Below are positions 34,300 to 38,169 of a DNA stretch of 38,169 bases, one piece after another. Source of the DNA: Bacillota bacterium (lineage in GTDB: Bacteria; Bacillota; Clostridia; Clostridiales; Clostridiaceae). The position numbers were made by a program, and so were the translations under genes. The stretch's first letter is position 1. Every line of letters begins with the position of its first letter. The stretch is from the NCBI GenBank assembly GCA_030706015.1, contig JAUZPI010000043.1:1-38169 (forward strand), in the 5' to 3' direction. The notes beneath the pieces are model-generated. The model made no database searches and was not told the DNA's origin. It saw nothing but the letters and a program-made list of their open reading frames with translations.

Positions 34300-35187
34300 T
34301 TATTGAGCCGCAGCTTTTTTATTAGCTCTATTCTTTAATATAACCCAGAATGGACTGGCAATAAATATTGAAGAATAGCACCCTGATAATATACCAACAA
34401 TCAACGGAATAGTAAAGTTTCTTACAGCTGGCACAAATATATGCACACAAACTGTAGCTACAACAGTTGTAGTAACTGTATATATTGATCTTTTCAAAGT
34501 TTGAGAAATACTAACATCAGCTAATTCAGTAGCGGATAATTTTCTCAGCTTCTTTTGATTTTCTCTTATTCTATCAAATATAACTATTGTGTCACTTATG
34601 GAATAACCTATTATTGTCAGAATAGCTGCTATAAATGCTGAGTCAATTGTTAAATATCCAATTGCATATACACTTAAAGTTATTAATACATCATGTACTA
34701 ACGCTAGAATTGCTGCTGCACCAAATCTGAATTCAAATCTAATGCCTATAAATAATAACATGAGAATCATAGAAACGCTTAAAGAAACGATTGCTTTTCT
34801 TTCTAATTCGCTACCAATTGTAGCACCTATATTTTCCGTGCTTACAGGTTGCTTATCTTTTAAATTATATTTTGTCTTTATGTCATTAAATAACTTTGTT
34901 ACATTTTCCTGTTTTATTGCATTAAGTTTTACTTTAATGTCTAATTCCTTATTACTATTTGCTTTTGTTGAAATAAACTCATCTGCAGGAACATATTTCT
35001 TAATTATAGTATCTACATCCGCTTTATTAAAGTCTTTCTCCATGTTAATCTGAATCATTGTTCCACCAATAAAATCTATACCGAAGTTTAAACCTCTTGT
35101 GAACATAAAGCCAAGACCAACTACTATAATAATTAATGATATAGAGAACCATATTTTAGCTCTTTCTGCTATCTTAAAATTATGCAT
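34300..35187 (-). CDS. secF: Protein translocase subunit SecF
   Basis: This is a 295-residue inner-membrane protein that works with SecD to help SecYEG export using the proton gradient. It has one N-terminal helix, then the SecD/F signature NFGIDFIGGTMIQINMEK (34-51), a periplasmic-type domain to about 125, and five further helices including the block IRFEFRFGAAAILALVHDVLITL and GYSISDTIVIFDRIREN. Length is typical. The start ATG lies 6 bp after the secD stop. A terminator follows. Confidence 0.95.
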   Translation of the reverse strand: MHNFKIAERAKIWFSISLIIIVVGLGFMFTRGLNFGIDFIGGTMIQINMEKDFNKADVDTIIKKYVPADEFISTKANSNKELDIKVKLNAIKQENVTKLFNDIKTKYNLKDKQPVSTENIGATIGSELERKAIVSLSVSMILMLLFIGIRFEFRFGAAAILALVHDVLITLSVYAIGYLTIDSAFIAAILTIIGYSISDTIVIFDRIRENQKKLRKLSATELADVSISQTLKRSIYTVTTTVVATVCVHIFVPAVRNFTIPLIVGILSGCYSSIFIASPFWVILKNRANKKAAAQ

Positions 35188-35193
35188 GTACTC

Positions 35194-36435
35194 TTACCCC
35201 CTTTTTACTCCGAAATGCTTAGGATCAGATATTAATTTCATATCCATTGCCCAATATAATAGATGTTTAGTTACAACTAAAGCAGTAAATAAACTTACAA
35301 GTACACCTATAACTAAAGTTAACGCAAATCCTTTTACAGCTCCTGATCCAAGTAGGTAAAGTACAATACCTGCGATTATAGTATTTATATTTGAATCTAG
35401 AATGGATGGTAATGCTCTATGGAAACCAGCTTCAGTAGCTGATCTTACTGATTTACCAGCCTTTAATTCTTCTTTGATTCTTGCAAATATAAGAACGTTA
35501 GCATCTACCGCCATACCAACTGTAAGCAGGAAAGCAGCGATACCTGATAATGTTAATGTTGCATCAATACCAGTAAACACTAATAATACTAAGAATATAT
35601 ATAATATTAAACCAATGTCTGCCATTAAACCTGGTCTTCTATACCAGATGAACATCAAGCATAGAATAATCGCAATAGCTACCACACCTGCTTTAACGCT
35701 TAGTGGAAGTGCAGTTGCTCCTAATGTAGCACCAACAGTTGAAGCTGAAGCTACTTTCAATGTAACTGGAAGCGCCCCTGAATTTATAATGTTGGCCTTA
35801 CTTTGTGCCTCAGATAAAGTTTTACTTCCGGTTATTACTGCATTACCGCCTACAATAGCTTCATTTACTGTAGCATCCTCAAGTAAATCCTCATCCATAT
35901 ATATTTTTATATTCTGACCAACAAATTTAGTAGTTGCATCAGCAAATTTTTTAGTTCCTGAATCCTTTAAAGCTAAACTAATGGTTGGCTGATTCATTTG
36001 AGAATCGATGTAAGCCGAAGCGCTTTTAACATCATCACCAGTAAGAATTACTTTATTGTCCGGTCCAACAAATGTTAATTTACCTGTTTTACCTATGGTA
36101 TTTTCAATTTCAGTAGGGTCAAACTTTCCCGGAACTTCGATTCTAATCTTATTTTCCCCTTCTCTAGCTACAGTAGTTTCACTAACACCCATTTTATTAA
36201 CTCTCATATTTAAAAGTTCAACAGTTCTGTTAATGGTATCAGCATTCACTTTGCTGCTTGATTGTATTTCTTCAACTAGGGAAACCCCTCCTTGAAGATC
36301 AAGACCTCTGTTAATAGTTTTAGAGAAAGGTTTTACTTCATATGCCCCTATGGTTAACCCAGCTGCACCTACATATGCTACAAACCCAATGATAAGTACA
36401 CTTAATATAAAAAATACCGTACTTCTTTTCTTCAT
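35194..36435 (-). CDS. secD: Protein translocase subunit SecD
   Basis: This is the 413-residue short Firmicute form of SecD. It has an N-terminal helix, RGLDLQGGVSLVEEI near 44-58, the P1 extracytoplasmic domain to about 230, and five or six C-terminal helices with the conserved TVGMAVDANVLIFARIKEEL. It pairs with SecF encoded 6 bp downstream. The ATG at 36433-36435 follows AAAGGGGG. A good promoter lies about 55 bp upstream, so secDF is its own unit although scfAB lies just before it. Confidence 0.96.
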   Translation of the reverse strand: MKKRSTVFFILSVLIIGFVAYVGAAGLTIGAYEVKPFSKTINRGLDLQGGVSLVEEIQSSSKVNADTINRTVELLNMRVNKMGVSETTVAREGENKIRIEVPGKFDPTEIENTIGKTGKLTFVGPDNKVILTGDDVKSASAYIDSQMNQPTISLALKDSGTKKFADATTKFVGQNIKIYMDEDLLEDATVNEAIVGGNAVITGSKTLSEAQSKANIINSGALPVTLKVASASTVGATLGATALPLSVKAGVVAIAIILCLMFIWYRRPGLMADIGLILYIFLVLLVFTGIDATLTLSGIAAFLLTVGMAVDANVLIFARIKEELKAGKSVRSATEAGFHRALPSILDSNINTIIAGIVLYLLGSGAVKGFALTLVIGVLVSLFTALVVTKHLLYWAMDMKLISDPKHFGVKRG

Positions 36436-36488
36436 GTTTATCCCCCTTTGTAGTCTTTTACGTTTCTAATTATCCTCACATAAAACTC

Positions 36489-36517
36489 ATTATATTATAA
36501 ATAACGATTACAGTCAA
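36489..36517 (-). promoter_or_regulatory. Promoter of secDF
   Basis: On the minus strand TTGACT (36517-36512), a 17-bp spacer and TATAAT (36494-36489) lie between the scfB stop and secD. The match is close to consensus. Confidence 0.75.
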
Positions 36518-36539
36518 TATAAGGAAGATTTATGCAGAT

Positions 36540-37898
36540 TTACATAGTTTTTGCCTTTAAAGCAATGGCACATTCTATTCTTTTTTTCTGCATTTCGCAG
36601 CCAATCTCATATGGAATATGAACATCTCCATTAAAATTATAATTATTAGCTTGGCAGCCTCCGCTGCAGTAAAATCTTGCCCAGCAGCCACTGCACTTTG
36701 GCTTGTTGTAAATATGGGCTTCTTTGAACTTATTAGCTATGCCATCATCTAATACATCCTGGAATATATCACCCATCTTAAAGCTCTCATTTCCAACAAA
36801 TTGGTGGCAGGGATATACCTCTCCATCTGGTGTAATAGCTACGTATTCGTGCCCTGCACCACAACCTGATATTCTTTTATATACACATGGTCCACCTTGA
36901 AGATTTATATTGAAATGATAAAATTTAAATTCATTCCCTTCCTTATGTCTTCTTAGCATTTCCTTATATAATTTGTCATACTGTACAAATATTTTCGGCA
37001 GATCTTCTTTTCTTATAGAAAGCGGATGATCATCTGGCAGTACTACAGGTTCTACTGATATCTCATCAAAACCTTCATTTGCAAGATGCATTATATCTTC
37101 AAAGAAATCTGTATTATTTCTAGTAAATGTTCCTCTTGCATAATATTGCTTTGTTTTATCTCTTCTCTCTACCATTTTTTTAATGTTAGGTAGTATTTTA
37201 TCATAGCTGCCGCTGCCATCTACCCTAACTCTAACTTTATCATTTACTTCTTTTCTACCATCAATACTTAGTACTATATTTCCCATATTTTTATCTAAAT
37301 AGTCCATTATTTCATCATTTAGCAATGTTGCATTGGTAGTCATAGTAAATCTAATATTTTTATTATATATTTTTTCCTGTTCCTTAGCGTATTCAACAAT
37401 TTCTTTGATATTGTTAAAAACCATTAGGGGTTCCCCGCCAAACAGGTCAATTTCTATATTTTTTCTTGGTCCTGAATGTTTTATTACAAAATCTATAGCT
37501 TTTTTACCTACTTCTATAGACATGGATTTTCTGCATCCTTTGTATTCACCTTCATCAGCAAAACAATACTGACATCTTAAATTACAATCATGTACAATAT
37601 TTAAGCAAAGTGCTTTTATGAATGAAGCTCCTTTTGTTGAATTTCTAGCTATATCTTCATATAAATCCGGAGTATAAAGCATTTCTTCCTTTATAAGCTC
37701 CAGTATTTCGTCGTATACTTCATTTATTTCTTCTTCAGAATATTTGTATGAAAATAACTTAACTAACTCTTCTTTACTTTTTAGCTGTTCCTCATCTAAT
37801 AAATCATAAACCATTTCATCAATGCTATGTACTGTTCCTGTATTTACATCTACTACGTAATAATCGTTATCTTGGACAAATTTGTGGATTAGTGACAA
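36540..37898 (-). CDS. scfB: SCIFF peptide maturase ScfB (radical SAM/SPASM)
   Basis: This is a 452-residue radical SAM enzyme that forms Cys-to-Thr thioether cross-links in the SCIFF peptide, a ranthipeptide. The N-terminal ~90 residues resemble a RiPP recognition element (DYYVVDVNTGTVHSIDEM). The SAM cluster motif is CNLRCQYC (C105, C109, C112; CX3CX2C), then LFGGEPL. A C-terminal SPASM domain carries auxiliary-cluster cysteines (CGAGHEYV, VYPCHQF, CSGCWARFYCSGGC, IGCEMQ, ECAI). The start is TTG at 37896-37898 with GGGAGG 8 nt upstream. The precursor gene scfA lies 60 bp upstream. Confidence 0.95.
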   Translation of the reverse strand: MSLIHKFVQDNDYYVVDVNTGTVHSIDEMVYDLLDEEQLKSKEELVKLFSYKYSEEEINEVYDEILELIKEEMLYTPDLYEDIARNSTKGASFIKALCLNIVHDCNLRCQYCFADEGEYKGCRKSMSIEVGKKAIDFVIKHSGPRKNIEIDLFGGEPLMVFNNIKEIVEYAKEQEKIYNKNIRFTMTTNATLLNDEIMDYLDKNMGNIVLSIDGRKEVNDKVRVRVDGSGSYDKILPNIKKMVERRDKTKQYYARGTFTRNNTDFFEDIMHLANEGFDEISVEPVVLPDDHPLSIRKEDLPKIFVQYDKLYKEMLRRHKEGNEFKFYHFNINLQGGPCVYKRISGCGAGHEYVAITPDGEVYPCHQFVGNESFKMGDIFQDVLDDGIANKFKEAHIYNKPKCSGCWARFYCSGGCQANNYNFNGDVHIPYEIGCEMQKKRIECAIALKAKTM

Positions 37899-37917
37899 TT
37901 TCTTTTCCTCCCTAACT

Positions 37918-37955
37918 AAATTTAAAGCAGTAACTATTGTTACTGCCTTAAATTT
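37918..37955 (-). promoter_or_regulatory. Long hairpin between scfA and scfB
   Basis: Two 8-bp stem halves with one mismatch (37918-37934 / 37939-37955) enclose a TATT loop, directly after the scfA stop and before the scfB ribosome-binding site. No strong T run follows. It may act as a partial terminator or 3' stabiliser, giving more precursor than maturase mRNA, which is common for peptide-maturase pairs. Confidence 0.55.
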
Positions 37956-37958
37956 ATA

Positions 37959-38096
37959 CTAATTTTCGCAAGCTAAGTTAGCAACTGTGCATGAAGTTTT
38001 ACAAGCTGATTGACATGAATTAGCACATTCTTTGCATCCAGGCTTCTTTAAACTTTCCTTTATGTTTGATTTGTTTAATGTTTTTATATGTTTCAT
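37959..38096 (-). CDS. scfA: SCIFF precursor peptide ScfA (six cysteines in forty-five residues)
   Basis: The 45-residue peptide starts MKHIKTLNKSNIKESLKKPG and carries exactly six cysteines at 21, 24, 28, 32, 36 and 43, which defines the SCIFF family. Threonine in the KTSCTVA segment is the type of acceptor used for the thioether link. The N-terminal half is the conserved leader read by ScfB. ATG at 38094-38096 follows GGAGGG 7 nt upstream, and the stop is TAG. The biological role of the mature SCIFF peptide is not settled; it is nearly universal in Clostridia. Confidence 0.95.
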   Translation of the reverse strand: MKHIKTLNKSNIKESLKKPGCKECANSCQSACKTSCTVANLACEN

Positions 38097-38129
38097 AGGA
38101 AAACCCTCCATTCAAAATTTTACGGTTTG

Positions 38130-38138
38130 ATTATAACA
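38130..38138 (-). promoter_or_regulatory. Extended -10 promoter element of scfAB
   Basis: On the minus strand TGTTATAAT (38138-38130) is a consensus extended -10, about 34 bp before scfA. A matching -35 at 17 bp is poor, which is usual for extended -10 promoters. Confidence 0.55.
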
Positions 38139-38169
38139 CAATTTTTTTACGAAATAAAGCAAAAGCTAA

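Overview
The window looks like a chromosomal segment of a low-GC, anaerobic, spore-former-type Firmicute, most probably Clostridium sensu stricto. The reasons are very AT-rich intergenic DNA, strong GGAGG ribosome-binding sites, frequent TTG starts, a SCIFF/ScfB ranthipeptide pair, HemZ, AddAB rather than RecBCD, a GlgC/GlgD pair, and a nitrogenase iron protein gene at the left edge. I do not name a species. There are no rRNA or tRNA genes, CRISPR arrays, phage genes or intact transposases. This is mainly core chromosome.

Left part (1-7455). The 5' end of nifH (minus strand) is cut by the window edge. It faces away from a glgC-glgD-glgA glycogen synthesis operon. The 395-bp region between them holds a good nifH promoter, two related 15-bp palindromes just upstream of it, a GGTACC inverted repeat in the nifH leader, and a glgC promoter. 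A bidirectional terminator separates glgA from a convergent AI-2E-family membrane protein gene. A two-gene unit follows: a membrane-anchored metallophosphoesterase and a free methionine-(R)-sulfoxide reductase.

Thiamine region (7463-10766, minus). A promoter, a TPP riboswitch and an intrinsic terminator precede thiS-thiF-thiC-tenI. The last gene carries the TenI signature and lacks the ThiE metal-binding aspartates. thiG and thiH are absent here. Next, on the same strand, is a P1B-type Zn/Cd-exporting ATPase.

DNA and RNA processing region (13022-22018). addB-addA-yhaM form a minus-strand operon (helicase-nuclease plus 3'-5' exoribonuclease). A short SSB paralogue without the acidic tail is divergent from addB. 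Its transcript continues into a highly structured, roughly 105-nt palindromic element before a terminator.

Right part (22019-38169). It contains glyA (minus), a plus-strand pair encoding the two halves of a ThrE/YjjPB-type exporter, and a long minus-strand run. That run is scfA-scfB (SCIFF peptide and its radical SAM maturase), secD-secF with its own promoter, a shortened RecJ-like DHH protein with several altered catalytic motifs, apt, relA, an MBL-fold hydrolase gene, hemZ, hisS and aspS.

The observations most worth a second look are the RecJ-like pseudo-enzyme at the place where recJ is expected, the paired palindromes at nifH, the structured element behind ssb, an orphan promoter with a Rex-like site beside glyA, and the ThiS C-terminus whose Gly codons double as the thiF ribosome-binding site.
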